Source: Tepidibacter aestuarii (GTDB lineage: Bacteria; Bacillota; Clostridia; Peptostreptococcales; Peptostreptococcaceae). From it: a stretch of DNA of 64,000 nt. A program made the position numbers and the translations under genes. The DNA is taken from NCBI RefSeq assembly GCF_934924865.1, contig NZ_OW235315.1:2232001-2296000 (forward strand), written 5' to 3'. The stretch's first letter is position 1; each line of letters starts with the position of its first letter. A model generated the notes under the pieces. It ran no database searches, had not been told where the DNA came from, and saw only the letters and a list, made by a program, of their open reading frames with translations. This document shows positions 17,191-27,535 of the stretch, in pieces.

Positions 17191-18132
17191 TTATTCACCC
17201 TTTTTAGATACGATTGCTGCCCATTCTCCCATAGTATTAACCTCTAAGATTTCAAAGTTATTTTCTAAAAGAGCAGCCTTAACAAATTCTATTTTATCAA
17301 GTATTATACCTGATGATATGAATAATCCATCATCGTTTAAGAAATTAGAAACATCCTTTGCAAGTATAGCTATAATATCAGCTATAATGTTAGCAACTAC
17401 TATATCTGCTTTTTCAGTAACAACGTTCATTAAGTTACCATATCTTATTTCAACAGAAGAATCTACGTTATTGAATTCTGCATTTTCTTTAGAAACCTTA
17501 ACAGCAACCTCATCAAGGTCTACACCTATAGTTTTCTTAGCTCCAAGCTTAGCAGCTGCAATAGATAATATACCACTTCCGCATCCTATATCAAATACTA
17601 CATCTTCATTGTTTATTCTCTTTTCTAATTCTCTTATACACATAGTCGTAGTTTCATGAGTTCCCGTACCAAATGCCATACCTGGGTCAAGCTCTATTAC
17701 TATCTCGCCTTCGTTCTTTTCATACTCTTCCCATGTAGGTTTTACAACTATTTTTTCTCCAACTTTAGCAGGCTTATAATATTGTTTCCAAGAATTAGCC
17801 CAATCCTGCTCATCAACTTCAGTTATATTAACGCTACCTTCTCCTATATTTATTCCATACGTTGGAAGAAGCTTGATTTTTTCTCTTATCATTTCAACTT
17901 CACCAACAATGTTTTTTTGCTCATTAAGGTAAGCCTTTATTATAACCCCTTCATATCCTGTATCAAATACATTTTCTTCTATGTAATCCCATGCAATGTC
18001 TTCTTTATCTTGAAATAAAAAATCATTAGGATCTTCTATTACTACACCGCCCACTTCACACTCATAAAGAATACTTGTAACCGCTTCAACTGCTTCCGTA
18101 GTAGTTTTTATTGTAACTTCAATCCACTTCAT
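17191..18132 (-). CDS. prmA: Ribosomal protein L11 methyltransferase PrmA
   Basis: SAM-dependent methyltransferase that trimethylates lysines and the N-terminus of L11, 313 residues. The N-terminal substrate-binding domain (MKWIEVTIKTTTEAVEAV) is joined to a Rossmann domain with VFDIGCGSGILSIAAAKLGA (motif I) and VVANIIADIIAILA (motif IV, the N-I-[IL] element). The ATG at 18132 is used because AAAGGAAGG lies upstream and the family begins with MKW; an upstream in-frame ATG at 18225 would add a leader without family support. It heads the prmA-rsmE-mtaB unit and is divergent from hydCBA. Confidence 0.95.
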   Translation of the reverse strand: MKWIEVTIKTTTEAVEAVTSILYECEVGGVVIEDPNDFLFQDKEDIAWDYIEENVFDTGYEGVIIKAYLNEQKNIVGEVEMIREKIKLLPTYGINIGEGSVNITEVDEQDWANSWKQYYKPAKVGEKIVVKPTWEEYEKNEGEIVIELDPGMAFGTGTHETTTMCIRELEKRINNEDVVFDIGCGSGILSIAAAKLGAKKTIGVDLDEVAVKVSKENAEFNNVDSSVEIRYGNLMNVVTEKADIVVANIIADIIAILAKDVSNFLNDDGLFISSGIILDKIEFVKAALLENNFEILEVNTMGEWAAIVSKKGE

Positions 18133-18448
18133 AAAGATACCTTCCTTTATATAATTATTTTTTCCAATTTGACTGTAGTAATTATTATACAGTAATTTAA
18201 GACAAGAATCTACACAAAATATCATGTATTATATTTTTCTTAGCTTTTCTCTCCTAAACATAATATTATTATCAACAATAATAACTTTGTATATACAATT
18301 CAGTAATTAACTCATCCAAATTTAGCAATTATTTTTAATTTTTTCTGTCAAAGCGAATAAGTATACATAAATTTACAAATAATACATTTGAATTTCTTAA
18401 GTGATTTAAAGATTATGATTTTATTATCAATAGAAAGTAGGTGAAGCT
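18133..18448. other. Divergent intergenic region prmA / hydC
   Basis: AT-rich, 316 bases. Promoters for both directions must lie here but no pair of boxes stands out. I looked for a Rex-type operator (TTGTTAA-N4-TTAACAA) before the hydrogenase genes and found no convincing match. Confidence 0.4.
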
Positions 18449-18961
18449 ATGAAAATCAGAGTAAATGAAGATGAAAAAAAAGATTTTGAGAAACTAGACG
18501 AAATAATAAATCAATATAAAAGTGAAAAAGGTGTGCTTATTAATATTTTACAAAAATCACAAGAGCATTTTGGTTATTTACCAGAAAAAGTCCAAACATA
18601 TATTTCACAAGAACTTGATATACCAGTCTCAACTATCAACGGTGTTGTAAGCTTTTATTCTTTATTTTCACAAGAACCACAAGGAAAATATACTATAGGA
18701 GTTTGTCTTGGAACTGCTTGTTATGTAAAAGGAGCTCAAGATATTATAGATGCAATAAAAGAAGAACTACATATAGATGTCAATGAGACAACTATGGATA
18801 AATTATTTACTTTAAAATCTACACGATGCATAGGTGCTTGCGGTCTTGCTCCAGTTATAACTATAAATGATGAGGTACATGGAAGGGTGTCTCCTGCTGA
18901 TGTTCCTTCTATACTTTATAAGTATATGAAAGAACATAAAGGTTCAAATACTTTAAATTAG
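18449..18961 (+). CDS. hydC: [FeFe]-hydrogenase HydC subunit (NuoE-like)
   Basis: Thioredoxin-fold [2Fe-2S] subunit of the trimeric NAD(H)-linked hydrogenase, 170 residues, homologous to NuoE. GVVSFYSLFSQEPQGKYTIGV precedes the cluster ligands CLGTACYVKGA (C-x4-C) and CIGACGLAP (C-x3-C). GTAGGTG lies before the ATG. The stop codon overlaps the ribosome site of hydB, indicating coupling. Role is inferred from family: electron transfer within a cytoplasmic HydABC complex that oxidises NADH, possibly together with ferredoxin, to make H2. Confidence 0.93.
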   Translation: MKIRVNEDEKKDFEKLDEIINQYKSEKGVLINILQKSQEHFGYLPEKVQTYISQELDIPVSTINGVVSFYSLFSQEPQGKYTIGVCLGTACYVKGAQDIIDAIKEELHIDVNETTMDKLFTLKSTRCIGACGLAPVITINDEVHGRVSPADVPSILYKYMKEHKGSNTLN

Positions 18962-18973
18962 GAGGTGATTTTA

Positions 18974-20872
18974 TTGAATTTAAAAAAATTAAATTCTGTT
19001 GAAGATTTAAATCAGTTAAAAGAAAATGAACTCGAGTCTATAAACCTAAGATTTAAAAGTGAAAGTATAGAAAAGGAAATAAATAAACACCATATACTAA
19101 TTTGTGCAGGAACTGGCTGTACATCATCAAAGAGCGATTTAGTAAGACGAAAGCTTGAAAAAGAAATAAGAAAAAGAAATTTACAACAAGATGTTAAAGT
19201 ATTTAAAACAGGTTGCTTTGGATTTTGTAAGTTAGGTCCAATATTAGTAGTTCACCCAGATAGAACCTTTTATGTTCAAGTATCTCCTGATGATGTAGAC
19301 GATATTATTAATGATCATATTCAAAACGGAAAATTAGTAGATAGACTTTTATATCATTCACCTAAAAACGATGAAATTCAAAAAACTATTGATGAAATAG
19401 ATTTTTTCAACCATCAAGTTAGAATAGCCCTTAGAAACTGTGGTCTTATAGATCCAGAAAATATCAATGAGTATATAGCCATGGATGGATATATCGCTTT
19501 AACAAATATTTTTAAAAATAATACTCCCCCTCAAGACATAATCGAAGAAATAAAAAAATCAAAACTAAGAGGTCGCGGTGGTGGTGGATTTCCAACAGGT
19601 ATCAAATGGGAATATGCAGCTTCTTATGAAGATGATTCAAAATACGTAATATGTAATGCAGACGAGGGTGATCCCGGTGCTTTTATGGATAGATCTATAC
19701 TCGAAGGAGATCCTCACAGCATAATAGAATCAATGATTATAGCAGGATATTGTATAGGTGCTAATAAAGGATATGTCTATGTAAGGGCTGAATATCCAAT
19801 AGCAGTTGAAAGGTTAAAAATTGCTATAAAGCAAGCAAAAGAAGTCGGTCTTTTAGGAGAAAATATATTAGGATCATCATTTAACTTTGATTTAGATATA
19901 AGACTAGGTGCTGGAGCATTTGTTTGTGGTGAAGAAACTGCTCTTATCCAATCAGTCATGGGGCTTAGAGGAGAGCCTAAACCTAGACCTCCCTTTCCTG
20001 CAGAATCTGGACTTTGGAGTAAACCTACCTTAAACAACAATGTTGAAACTTATGCAAATATTCCTATAATCCTTTTAAAAGGTGCTTCTTGGTATACAAA
20101 TATCGGAACGGAAGATAGTTCGGGTACAAAAGTATTCGCATTAGCAGGCCAAATAAATAATACAGGCCTTATAGAAGTACCTATGGGAACATCACTTGAT
20201 ACAATAATTTTTGACATTGGTGGTGGAATTAATCATAACAAGGAATTTAAAGCTGTTCAAACCGGAGGCCCATCAGGCGGATGTATACCTAGTGAATTGT
20301 TAGATACAAAAATAGATTTCAAGTCTTTAACTGATATAGGTTCTATGATGGGTTCTGGCGGTATGATAGTAATGGATGAGTCTGACTGTATGGTTGATAT
20401 TGCTAGATTTTATCTTGAATTTGCTCAAGAAGAATCGTGCGGAAAATGTATTCCATGTAGAATAGGTACAAAACGCCTTTTAGAAATATTAAATAAAATA
20501 ACTGCTGGAAAAGGAGAAATGGAAGATTTAGATATATTAAAAGAACTTTCATACGATATAAAAAATGCTTCTTTATGCGGACTTGGTCAAACTTCACCTA
20601 ACCCTATTTTAAGTACACTTAAATATTTTGAAGGTGAATTTATATCCCACATAAAAGATAAGACTTGCCCTGCTGGAGTTTGTAATAATCTTTTGAAGGT
20701 CGTTATTTCAGACGAAAAATGTATTGCCTGTGGAATTTGTGCCAAAATATGTCCAGTAACTGCTATTTCAGGTCAAATAAAAAAACCTCCTTTCACTATA
20801 CACCAGGATACTTGTATTAAATGCGGAGCATGTATTCCGAAATGTCCAGTAGATGCAATATATAAAAAATAA
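18974..20872 (+). CDS. hydB: [FeFe]-hydrogenase HydB subunit (NuoF-like, NADH-binding)
   Basis: A 632-residue NuoF-like subunit with fused ends. Residues ~25-120 form a thioredoxin-like [2Fe-2S] domain (CAGTGCTSSK, GCFGFCKLGP). The core binds FMN and NADH: KKSKLRGRGGGGFPTG and ADEGDPGAFMDR, then GAGAFVCGEETALIQS; ESCGKCIPCRIGTKR with a later CGLG supplies the N3-type [4Fe-4S]. The tail is a two-cluster ferredoxin (CIACGICAKICPV and CIKCGACIPKCPV). TTG at 18974 is chosen as start, eight bases after GGAGG. The extra ferredoxin tail matches electron-bifurcating HydB proteins, but bifurcation cannot be proved from sequence. Confidence 0.94.
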   Translation: MNLKKLNSVEDLNQLKENELESINLRFKSESIEKEINKHHILICAGTGCTSSKSDLVRRKLEKEIRKRNLQQDVKVFKTGCFGFCKLGPILVVHPDRTFYVQVSPDDVDDIINDHIQNGKLVDRLLYHSPKNDEIQKTIDEIDFFNHQVRIALRNCGLIDPENINEYIAMDGYIALTNIFKNNTPPQDIIEEIKKSKLRGRGGGGFPTGIKWEYAASYEDDSKYVICNADEGDPGAFMDRSILEGDPHSIIESMIIAGYCIGANKGYVYVRAEYPIAVERLKIAIKQAKEVGLLGENILGSSFNFDLDIRLGAGAFVCGEETALIQSVMGLRGEPKPRPPFPAESGLWSKPTLNNNVETYANIPIILLKGASWYTNIGTEDSSGTKVFALAGQINNTGLIEVPMGTSLDTIIFDIGGGINHNKEFKAVQTGGPSGGCIPSELLDTKIDFKSLTDIGSMMGSGGMIVMDESDCMVDIARFYLEFAQEESCGKCIPCRIGTKRLLEILNKITAGKGEMEDLDILKELSYDIKNASLCGLGQTSPNPILSTLKYFEGEFISHIKDKTCPAGVCNNLLKVVISDEKCIACGICAKICPVTAISGQIKKPPFTIHQDTCIKCGACIPKCPVDAIYKK

Positions 20873-20887
20873 AGGCAGGTGAAATTT

Positions 20888-22693
20888 ATGAAAACTAATA
20901 AAGAAAATAACGAAGATAAAATAGTCAATATAACCATAGACAATATAGATTATGAAGTTCCTGAAGGAATCTCTGTACTTGAAGCTGCTAGAATGCTCAG
21001 TATTGAAATTCCTAGTCTATGCTACCTAAAGGGTATAAACGAAATAGGTGCTTGTCGAGTATGTGTCGTTGAAATAGAGAGTATTAATAATCTTCAAGCT
21101 TCTTGTGTTTATCCTGTACGAGAAGGGTTAAAGATTAAAACTAATACAGAAAAAGTTAGAAAAGCTAGAAAATCAGCTATAACACTGTTGTTATCAAACC
21201 ACCATAGAGAATGTTTAACTTGTATTAGAAATTTGAACTGTGAGCTTCAAAACCTAGCAGATAATTTAGGCATTAGAAACATACCTTACACCGGACAAAT
21301 GCAAGATTATGGATTCAACGACAACAATCCAGCTATACAAAGAGATTATAATAAGTGTATACATTGCAGAAGATGTATAGCCGCTTGTAATACTATGCAA
21401 GATTGTGATGTATACTCTCCTTTAAATAGAGGTCTTGACACTATAATAGCTCCTGCCTTTAAAAAGGATTTAGCGGATGTAACTTGTATAATGTGTGGTC
21501 AATGTGTGCTTGCCTGCCCTACAGGTTCTTTGACTGAAAAAGAAGAAATAAACAGTGTTTGGAAGGCTATATCGGATCCCGATAAAATAGTTATAGCTCA
21601 AACAGCCCCTTCTATACAGGTAACAATTGGAGAATCTTTCAATATGCCAGTAGGTACACTTGTAACTAAAAAACTTGTTACATCACTTAGAAGGATTGGG
21701 TTTGATAAAGTATTTGCAACAGATGTTACTGCTGATTTAACAATAATGGAAGAAGGTAGCGAATTAGTTGATAGACTCTTAAATGAACCCGAAAAGCTTC
21801 CTCTATACTCATCTTGTTGCCCTGGTTGGGTTAAGTTCGCAGAAAATTTCTATCCAGAAATTTTAGATAACCTGTCATCTACTAAATCTCCTCATGAAAT
21901 GTGTGGTGCATTAACAAAAACCTGGTATGCTAAAAAATACAATATAGATCCAAGTAAGATAGTTACAGTAGCTATAATGCCTTGTACAGCTAAAAAGTAC
22001 GAAGCTGCACGCCCGGAGATGACTTCAGATGGATTTAGGAATGTAGATCATGTTCTTACAACTAGAGAGTTAGTTAAAATGATTAGAGAAGTAGGCCTAG
22101 ATTTTGCTAATTTATCAGATAGCGAATATGATGAACCTTTTGACCAATTCAGTGGAGCTGGTATGATATTTGGAGCTACAGGTGGAGTATTAGAAGCAGC
22201 CGTTAGAAGTGCTCATAAATTAATTACAGGAAAAGAAATGTCTGTTCCTGATTATGAAGATGCTAGAGGTCAAAGTGGTTTAAAATACGGAACTGTAAAT
22301 ATTGGAGATAAGACTATTACTATAGCTATAGCTCACGGTACAAAAAATGCTAGAATAGCTATTGAAGATTTTAAATCAGGAAAGAAAAAATTTGATTACA
22401 TGGAAGTTATGGCATGTCCTGGAGGATGCGTAGGTGGAGGCGGTCAGCCAATTCTTGCAAATAGAGATTATAAGTATATATCTTTAAGCTACAGACACAA
22501 TAGAGCTGATACGCTTTATAATGTTGATAGCAATAAAAATATAAGAAGATCGCATAATAACCCTAGAATACATCAAATTTACGAGGAATTCTTGGGAAAA
22601 CCATTATCTGATGTATCTCATAAATATCTTCATACAACTTTCACACCTAGAGGTAAATATCCATATTTAAATAATGAAGATCAAGAACAATAA
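20888..22693 (+). CDS. hydA: [FeFe]-hydrogenase catalytic subunit HydA
   Basis: Catalytic subunit, 601 residues. Order: N-terminal [2Fe-2S] domain (C45, C56, C59, C73), His-ligated [4Fe-4S] (H106, C109, C112, C118), two-cluster ferredoxin domain (C157-C167 and C200-C210), then the H-cluster domain. The three H-cluster motifs are intact: SSCCPGW (C310/C311), MPCTAKK (C366) and MACPGGCVGGGG (C510, C514). ATG at 20888 follows GCAGGTG; the GTG at 20879 overlaps that site. It is last in hydCBA. The maturases HydE, HydF and HydG are not in the window. A strong bidirectional terminator follows. Confidence 0.96.
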   Translation: MKTNKENNEDKIVNITIDNIDYEVPEGISVLEAARMLSIEIPSLCYLKGINEIGACRVCVVEIESINNLQASCVYPVREGLKIKTNTEKVRKARKSAITLLLSNHHRECLTCIRNLNCELQNLADNLGIRNIPYTGQMQDYGFNDNNPAIQRDYNKCIHCRRCIAACNTMQDCDVYSPLNRGLDTIIAPAFKKDLADVTCIMCGQCVLACPTGSLTEKEEINSVWKAISDPDKIVIAQTAPSIQVTIGESFNMPVGTLVTKKLVTSLRRIGFDKVFATDVTADLTIMEEGSELVDRLLNEPEKLPLYSSCCPGWVKFAENFYPEILDNLSSTKSPHEMCGALTKTWYAKKYNIDPSKIVTVAIMPCTAKKYEAARPEMTSDGFRNVDHVLTTRELVKMIREVGLDFANLSDSEYDEPFDQFSGAGMIFGATGGVLEAAVRSAHKLITGKEMSVPDYEDARGQSGLKYGTVNIGDKTITIAIAHGTKNARIAIEDFKSGKKKFDYMEVMACPGGCVGGGGQPILANRDYKYISLSYRHNRADTLYNVDSNKNIRRSHNNPRIHQIYEEFLGKPLSDVSHKYLHTTFTPRGKYPYLNNEDQEQ

Positions 22694-22713
22694 GAAAAAT
22701 TATGTACTTAATC

Positions 22714-22768
22714 AAAAAAGTAGCTATCTAAATCTCGTTTACACGAAACCTAGATAGCTACTTTTTTA
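22714..22768. terminator. Bidirectional terminator between hydA and dnaJ
   Basis: AAAAAAGTAGCTATCTA faces TAGATAGCTACTTTTTT with further pairing inside; serves the converging hydA and dnaJ transcripts. Confidence 0.9.
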
Positions 22769-22780
22769 ATATTTTATATT

Positions 22781-23914
22781 CTATTTAAATAAATCCTTCA
22801 TTTTATCAAAGAAGTTTTTACGTTGTTCATGAACTTCTTCTCCACTTTCTTTTGCAAATTGCTTTAATATATCTTTTTGCTTTTCTGAAAGTCTTTTAGG
22901 AACCTCTACTACAACTTTTACATACTGGTCTCCCCTTGCTTTTGATCTAAGTCTTGGAACCCCTTTTTCTCTTAGTCTAAATACAGTTCCAGTTTGAGTT
23001 CCCTCAGGTATCTTGTATTTAACCTTACCATCAAGAGTAGGAACTTCAACCTCATCGCCAAGAGCAGCTTGTGCAAATGTTATAGGCATTTCACAGTATA
23101 CATTATTTCCATCTCTTTCAAACAATTTATGAGGTAATACATCTATTACAACGTATAAATCTCCTCTTGGACCTCCTCTTAAGCCTAATTCACCTTCTCC
23201 AGAAAGTCTTATTGCAGAACCATCATCTATTCCTGCAGGTATTTTAATATTTACCTGCTTTTTCTTGTTTATCTCACCTTTACCACTACATTTAGTACAA
23301 GGCGTTTCAATTATACTTCCAGTACCTGAACAAGTATGACAAGGTCTAACATTCATCATAGTCCCAAATGGAGTTCTTTGAGCTTGTTTTACCTCACCTG
23401 AACCACCACAAGTAGAGCAAGTCTTTTTAGATGTTCCAGGTTTTGCTCCTGTTCCAGAACATTCATCACAATTTTCACTTCTATTTATACTAATTTCTTT
23501 TTCAGTTCCAAATGCAGCTTCCTCAAAAGAAATAGTCATTCTATATCTTATATCAGAACCTCGTTCTGGACCATTTCTTCTTGATCTTCCGCCGCCAAAT
23601 ATGTCCCCAAACATATCTCCAAATATATCTTCAAATCCACCGAATCCAGATCCATTAAAATCGAATCCGCCTTGGCCTCCAAATCCTCCATTTGCTCCAG
23701 CATGCCCAAACTGATCGTAGTTTTGTCTTTTTTGAGCATCTGAAAGGATCTCATAAGCCTCATTTGCTTCTTTAAACTTTTCCTCAGCTTCTTTATTGTC
23801 TGGATTTCTATCTGGATGATATTTCATAGCAAGCTTTCTGTATGCTTTTTTCAACTCCTGGTCTGAAGCACTTTTATCAACACCAAGCACTTCATAGTAA
23901 TCCCTTTTACTCAA
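22781..23914 (-). CDS. dnaJ: Chaperone protein DnaJ
   Basis: Hsp40 co-chaperone that stimulates DnaK ATPase, 377 residues. The J domain carries the HPD motif ([10 protein letters not shown]), followed by a Gly/Phe-rich linker, four zinc-binding CxxCxGxG repeats ([32 protein letters not shown]) and the C-terminal substrate domain. The start is TTG with GGCGGTGA upstream. Last gene of the hrcA operon; a hairpin in the dnaK-dnaJ gap may reduce its expression. Confidence 0.97.
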   Translation of the reverse strand: MSKRDYYEVLGVDKSASDQELKKAYRKLAMKYHPDRNPDNKEAEEKFKEANEAYEILSDAQKRQNYDQFGHAGANGGFGGQGGFDFNGSGFGGFEDIFGDMFGDIFGGGRSRRNGPERGSDIRYRMTISFEEAAFGTEKEISINRSENCDECSGTGAKPGTSKKTCSTCGGSGEVKQAQRTPFGTMMNVRPCHTCSGTGSIIETPCTKCSGKGEINKKKQVNIKIPAGIDDGSAIRLSGEGELGLRGGPRGDLYVVIDVLPHKLFERDGNNVYCEMPITFAQAALGDEVEVPTLDGKVKYKIPEGTQTGTVFRLREKGVPRLRSKARGDQYVKVVVEVPKRLSEKQKDILKQFAKESGEEVHEQRKNFFDKMKDLFK

Positions 23915-23937
23915 CTTATATCACCGCCCATATCATA

Positions 23938-23972
23938 ATAATAGCTTGTGACTTTATTTGCCACAAGCTATT
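23938..23972 (-). terminator. Intercistronic hairpin between dnaK and dnaJ
   Basis: AATAGCTTGTG pairs with CACAAGCTATT around an 11-base loop; no T-run follows on the minus strand, so attenuation or mRNA processing is more likely than full termination. Confidence 0.65.
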
Positions 23973-23976
23973 TATA

Positions 23977-25815
23977 TTATTTTTCGTCATCAACAACTTC
24001 ATAATCTGCATCAACAACATTATCGTCCTTAGGACCTTCTTGACTTTCAGCTCCTTGTGCTTGTTGATCAGCAGCTGCTTGTTGATACATTTCTTGAGAA
24101 ACCTTATGGAATTTAGTCATTACATCTTCAGTAGCTTTTTTAAGTTCTTCTGAAGTTGCATCTTGCTTTTCTTTAACTTCTTTTAAATTCTTAAGAGCGG
24201 CTTCTATTTCTGCTTTATCATTTGCTCCTACTTTATCTCCTAATTCATTTAAAGTCTTCTCTGTTTGATATATAGTAGATTCTGCATTATTAACAGCTTC
24301 TATCTTTTCTTTTCTTTCCTTATCTTGTTGAGCATTCATCTCTGCTTCTTTAACTTTTCTTTCTATCTCTTCTTCTGAAAGATTTGTATCAGATGTAATA
24401 GTTATCTTTTGCTCTTTACCTGTTCCCATATCCTTAGCTGAAACATGAACAATACCATTTGCATCTATATCAAATGTAACTTCTACTTGAGGTACTCCTC
24501 TTGGTGCTGGTGGAATATCTGTTAATTGGAATCTTCCAAGTGTAGTATTATCAGTTGCCATAGATCTTTCACCTTGAAGAACGTGAATATCAACAGCAGT
24601 TTGATTATCAGCAGCCGTAGAGAATACTTGAGATTTCTTAGTTGGTATAGTAGTGTTTCTTTCTATTATCTTAGTTAATACGCCTCCTAAAGTTTCAATT
24701 CCAAGAGATAAAGGAGTAACATCTAAAAGTAATAAATCTTTAACTTCTCCAGTTAATACTCCACCTTGAATTGATGCTCCTACAGATACACATTCATCTG
24801 GGTTTATTCCTTTATGAGATTCTTTACCTATAAACTTCTTGATACCTTCTTGAACAGCTGGTATACGAGTTGATCCTCCAACTAATAATACCTTATCTAT
24901 ATCCGATGGATTAAGTCCAGCATCTGCTAATGCTTTTCTTGTTGGCTCCATAGTATCTTCTACTAATTTAGATGAAAGTTCTTCAAATTTAGCTCTTGAA
25001 AGATCCATATTTAAGTGTTTTGGTCCAGTAGCTGTTGCAGTTATGAACGGCAAGTTTATATTTGTAGTCATAACACTTGAAAGCTCTTTTTTAGCCTTTT
25101 CAGCAGCTTCTTTTAATCTTTGAAGACTCATTTTATCAGCTCTTAAATCTACACCTTCTTGTTTTTTGAACTCCTCAGCTATATAGTTGATTACTACTTC
25201 ATCAAAGTCATCTCCACCTAGGTGATTGTTTCCGTTAGTAGCTAAAACTTCAAACGCTCCATCTCCAATTTCAAGTATAGATACATCGAAAGTACCTCCA
25301 CCTAAGTCAAATACTAATATCTTTTGATCTTCATTAGCTTTATCAAGACCATATGCTAAAGCTGCAGCAGTTGGCTCATTTATAATTCTCTTAACTTCAA
25401 GTCCCGCTATTCTACCTGCATCCTTAGTTGCTTGTCTTTGAGCATCTGTGAAATAAGCTGGAACAGTTATAACAGCTTCTTTAACAGTTTCTCCTAAGTG
25501 TGCTTCTGCATCAGATTTTAACTTTTGAAGTACCATAGCTGAAATTTCTTGTGGGCTATAATCTTTTCCATCTATATTAACCTTATAATCAGTTCCCATA
25601 TGTCTTTTTATAGACATTATAGTTTTTTCAGGGTTAGTAACAGCTTGTCTTTTTGCAGGCTCTCCTACTATTATTTCACCATCTTTTCCAAAAGCTACAA
25701 TAGATGGAGTAGTTCTCATTCCTTCTGCATTAGTTATAACTGTTGGTTCTCCTCCCTCAAGCACTGATACACATGAATTAGTTGTTCCTAAATCAATTCC
25801 AATTACTTTACTCAT
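23977..25815 (-). CDS. dnaK: Chaperone protein DnaK
   Basis: Hsp70 chaperone, 612 residues. The ATPase domain begins [19 protein letters not shown], with [15 protein letters not shown] and [14 protein letters not shown] phosphate loops; the substrate domain includes [18 protein letters not shown]; the tail ends acidic ([16 protein letters not shown]). ATG follows AAAGGAGGAT. It sits 31 bases after grpE in the CIRCE-controlled operon. Confidence 0.98.
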   Translation of the reverse strand: MSKVIGIDLGTTNSCVSVLEGGEPTVITNAEGMRTTPSIVAFGKDGEIIVGEPAKRQAVTNPEKTIMSIKRHMGTDYKVNIDGKDYSPQEISAMVLQKLKSDAEAHLGETVKEAVITVPAYFTDAQRQATKDAGRIAGLEVKRIINEPTAAALAYGLDKANEDQKILVFDLGGGTFDVSILEIGDGAFEVLATNGNNHLGGDDFDEVVINYIAEEFKKQEGVDLRADKMSLQRLKEAAEKAKKELSSVMTTNINLPFITATATGPKHLNMDLSRAKFEELSSKLVEDTMEPTRKALADAGLNPSDIDKVLLVGGSTRIPAVQEGIKKFIGKESHKGINPDECVSVGASIQGGVLTGEVKDLLLLDVTPLSLGIETLGGVLTKIIERNTTIPTKKSQVFSTAADNQTAVDIHVLQGERSMATDNTTLGRFQLTDIPPAPRGVPQVEVTFDIDANGIVHVSAKDMGTGKEQKITITSDTNLSEEEIERKVKEAEMNAQQDKERKEKIEAVNNAESTIYQTEKTLNELGDKVGANDKAEIEAALKNLKEVKEKQDATSEELKKATEDVMTKFHKVSQEMYQQAAADQQAQGAESQEGPKDDNVVDADYEVVDDEK

Positions 25816-25846
25816 ATATATATCCTCCTTTAAATTCCATTTATAT

Positions 25847-26383
25847 CTATTTTGATACTTTAACCATTGCTGGTCTTATAACTTTATTTGTAAACTTATA
25901 TCCTCTTTGTAATACATCTACTACCTTATTAGGCTCAACACCTTCTATTTCATCTTGAAGCACAGCATAATGATAATTTGGATCAAAATCACATTCATCT
26001 GTTTGTATTTCTTCTACTCCAAACTTATTTAAAGTATCTACTAATTGTTTTAACACAAGTTCTACACCTTTGTAGATACCACTTTCTTTTTCATCATCAG
26101 CCGAAGAGTCAAGAGCTCTTTGCATATTATCCATAACTGGAAGTAATTCTGTTATTATCTTTTCATTTGCAAATAAGCTTATATCACTTTTTTCCTTTTC
26201 TACTCTTCTTCTATAATTATTAAAATCTGCTTGAAGTCTTTGTAGTGAATCTTTAGCTTCTTGTAATTCATTGTCTTTAGAATCTATATTTTCACAAGAT
26301 TCCTCTGTTTGTTCAACATCTTGTTCAACATCTTGTTCAACCTCTTGATCAAATTCATTTTCAGGCATTTCTTTTTCCTTCAA
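25847..26383 (-). CDS. grpE: Nucleotide exchange factor GrpE
   Basis: Exchange factor that releases ADP from DnaK, 178 residues. A coiled-coil N-terminal half ([21 protein letters not shown]) and the beta-domain signature ([38 protein letters not shown]) are clear. The extreme N-terminus contains a short acidic repeat, [10 protein letters not shown], from a 12-base tandem repeat. TTG at 26383 is preferred, six bases after GGGGTG; the GTG at 26392 is part of that site. Confidence 0.95.
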   Translation of the reverse strand: MKEKEMPENEFDQEVEQDVEQDVEQTEESCENIDSKDNELQEAKDSLQRLQADFNNYRRRVEKEKSDISLFANEKIITELLPVMDNMQRALDSSADDEKESGIYKGVELVLKQLVDTLNKFGVEEIQTDECDFDPNYHYAVLQDEIEGVEPNKVVDVLQRGYKFTNKVIRPAMVKVSK

Positions 26384-26408
26384 AACTTTCACCCCTTAAC
26401 AATCTATA

Positions 26409-27443
26409 TTACAATTTCTTCTTAATAGAATTTTTTAGCACATCTCCTACGCAGTTGACTATAGAACACATCTTTGAATAATCCATTCTAGTAGGTCCAA
26501 TAATCCCTATTTTGCCTATAACTACACCATCTATATCGCAAGTAGCTGTTATAACGCTACAGTCTTTTATTATATCATCATAATTGTCACTACCTATAAC
26601 TATATTAAGATGTTCTTTAGTTATACCTTTGGTGTTCAATATATTTGCAACAGTCTGCTTTTCCTCTAATAGATTTAAAAAAGCCTTAGCCTTTACTATA
26701 TCATTAAATTCAGGAAAATTGAATATATTGGTAACTCCATTTAGCAAAATCTCTAAATCATCGGTTTGAGATAAATTGTAATATATCCCATCTAATATGT
26801 TATCCAAAACCTTATTATAATTTAGCATCTTAGAATTTACATACCTAATAAAGTCTTCATCTAAATCACTCATTGTTTTTCCAATAAAATGTTCGCTTAA
26901 CATTTTAGAGATTATATCAATTTTTTCTTGATTCATTTGCATATTATGTTTTATCAAGGTATTTTTAACAGCACCTTTATCAGTTATTATAATGAGTAAA
27001 ATGCTATTTTCACTAACATATACTATTTGCAAATGCTTTATCTTACTTTCACTAGCCTTTGGCGTTAATGCCACAGACGTACAGTTAGTAAATTTAGAAA
27101 GAAGTTTCAGTGTGTCTTCTAATAAATATCTAACTTCACCCATATTTTTTATTATAGACTTCTTTATAAACTGTCTTTCTGGATCTGTTAAATCATCTTC
27201 CTTCATTAAGCTATTTACATATAGTTTATATCCCTTTTCAGATGGTACCCTACCCGAAGAGGTATGAGGCTGAATTAAGTAACCCATCTCTTCTAAATCA
27301 GACATCTCATTTCGTATTGTAGCTGCACTCACTCCTAATTCATACTTTTTTGATATGGTCCTAGATCCTACAGCTTCAGCATTCTCAATATAATCACTTA
27401 TTATTGCCTCAAGTATCTTTCTTTTTCTTTCAGTTAAACTCAC
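26409..27443 (-). CDS. hrcA: Heat-inducible transcription repressor HrcA
   Basis: Repressor that binds CIRCE and is kept active by GroEL, 344 residues. It begins SLTERKRKILEAIISDYIEN, with the winged-helix block VGSRTISKKYELGVSAATIRNEMSDLEEMG and HTSSGRVPSEKGYKLYV. GTG at 27443 is the start, with GAGGTG six bases upstream; longer in-frame extensions would cross CIRCE. It is the first gene of hrcA-grpE-dnaK-dnaJ and so autoregulated. Confidence 0.96.
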   Translation of the reverse strand: MSLTERKRKILEAIISDYIENAEAVGSRTISKKYELGVSAATIRNEMSDLEEMGYLIQPHTSSGRVPSEKGYKLYVNSLMKEDDLTDPERQFIKKSIIKNMGEVRYLLEDTLKLLSKFTNCTSVALTPKASESKIKHLQIVYVSENSILLIIITDKGAVKNTLIKHNMQMNQEKIDIISKMLSEHFIGKTMSDLDEDFIRYVNSKMLNYNKVLDNILDGIYYNLSQTDDLEILLNGVTNIFNFPEFNDIVKAKAFLNLLEEKQTVANILNTKGITKEHLNIVIGSDNYDDIIKDCSVITATCDIDGVVIGKIGIIGPTRMDYSKMCSIVNCVGDVLKNSIKKKL

Positions 27444-27462
27444 AAGAATCACCTCTTCGCTG

Positions 27463-27489
27463 TTAGCACTCACCACATCTGAGTGCTAA
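27463..27489. promoter_or_regulatory. CIRCE operator
   Basis: A perfect TTAGCACTC-N9-GAGTGCTAA inverted repeat just upstream of hrcA, between the promoter and the start codon. It is the binding site for HrcA. Confidence 0.98.
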
Positions 27490-27504
27490 AAACCTTATGC
27501 ATTT

Positions 27505-27533
27505 AAAATATCACTATTATTTCATTTTGTCAA
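27505..27533 (-). promoter_or_regulatory. Predicted sigma-A promoter of the hrcA operon
   Basis: TTGACA (27533-27528) and TATTTT (27510-27505) with a 17-base spacer, ending 15 bases before CIRCE. Confidence 0.8.
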
Positions 27534-27535
27534 GA

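Noticed and set aside
18133..18448. Rex-type operator before hydCBA
   Set aside because: No TTGTTAA-N4-TTAACAA-like repeat could be found by eye; redox control remains only an expectation.
26313..26345. 12-base tandem repeat in grpE
   Set aside because: A short in-frame repeat in the disordered acidic N-terminus of GrpE; common and of no clear significance.
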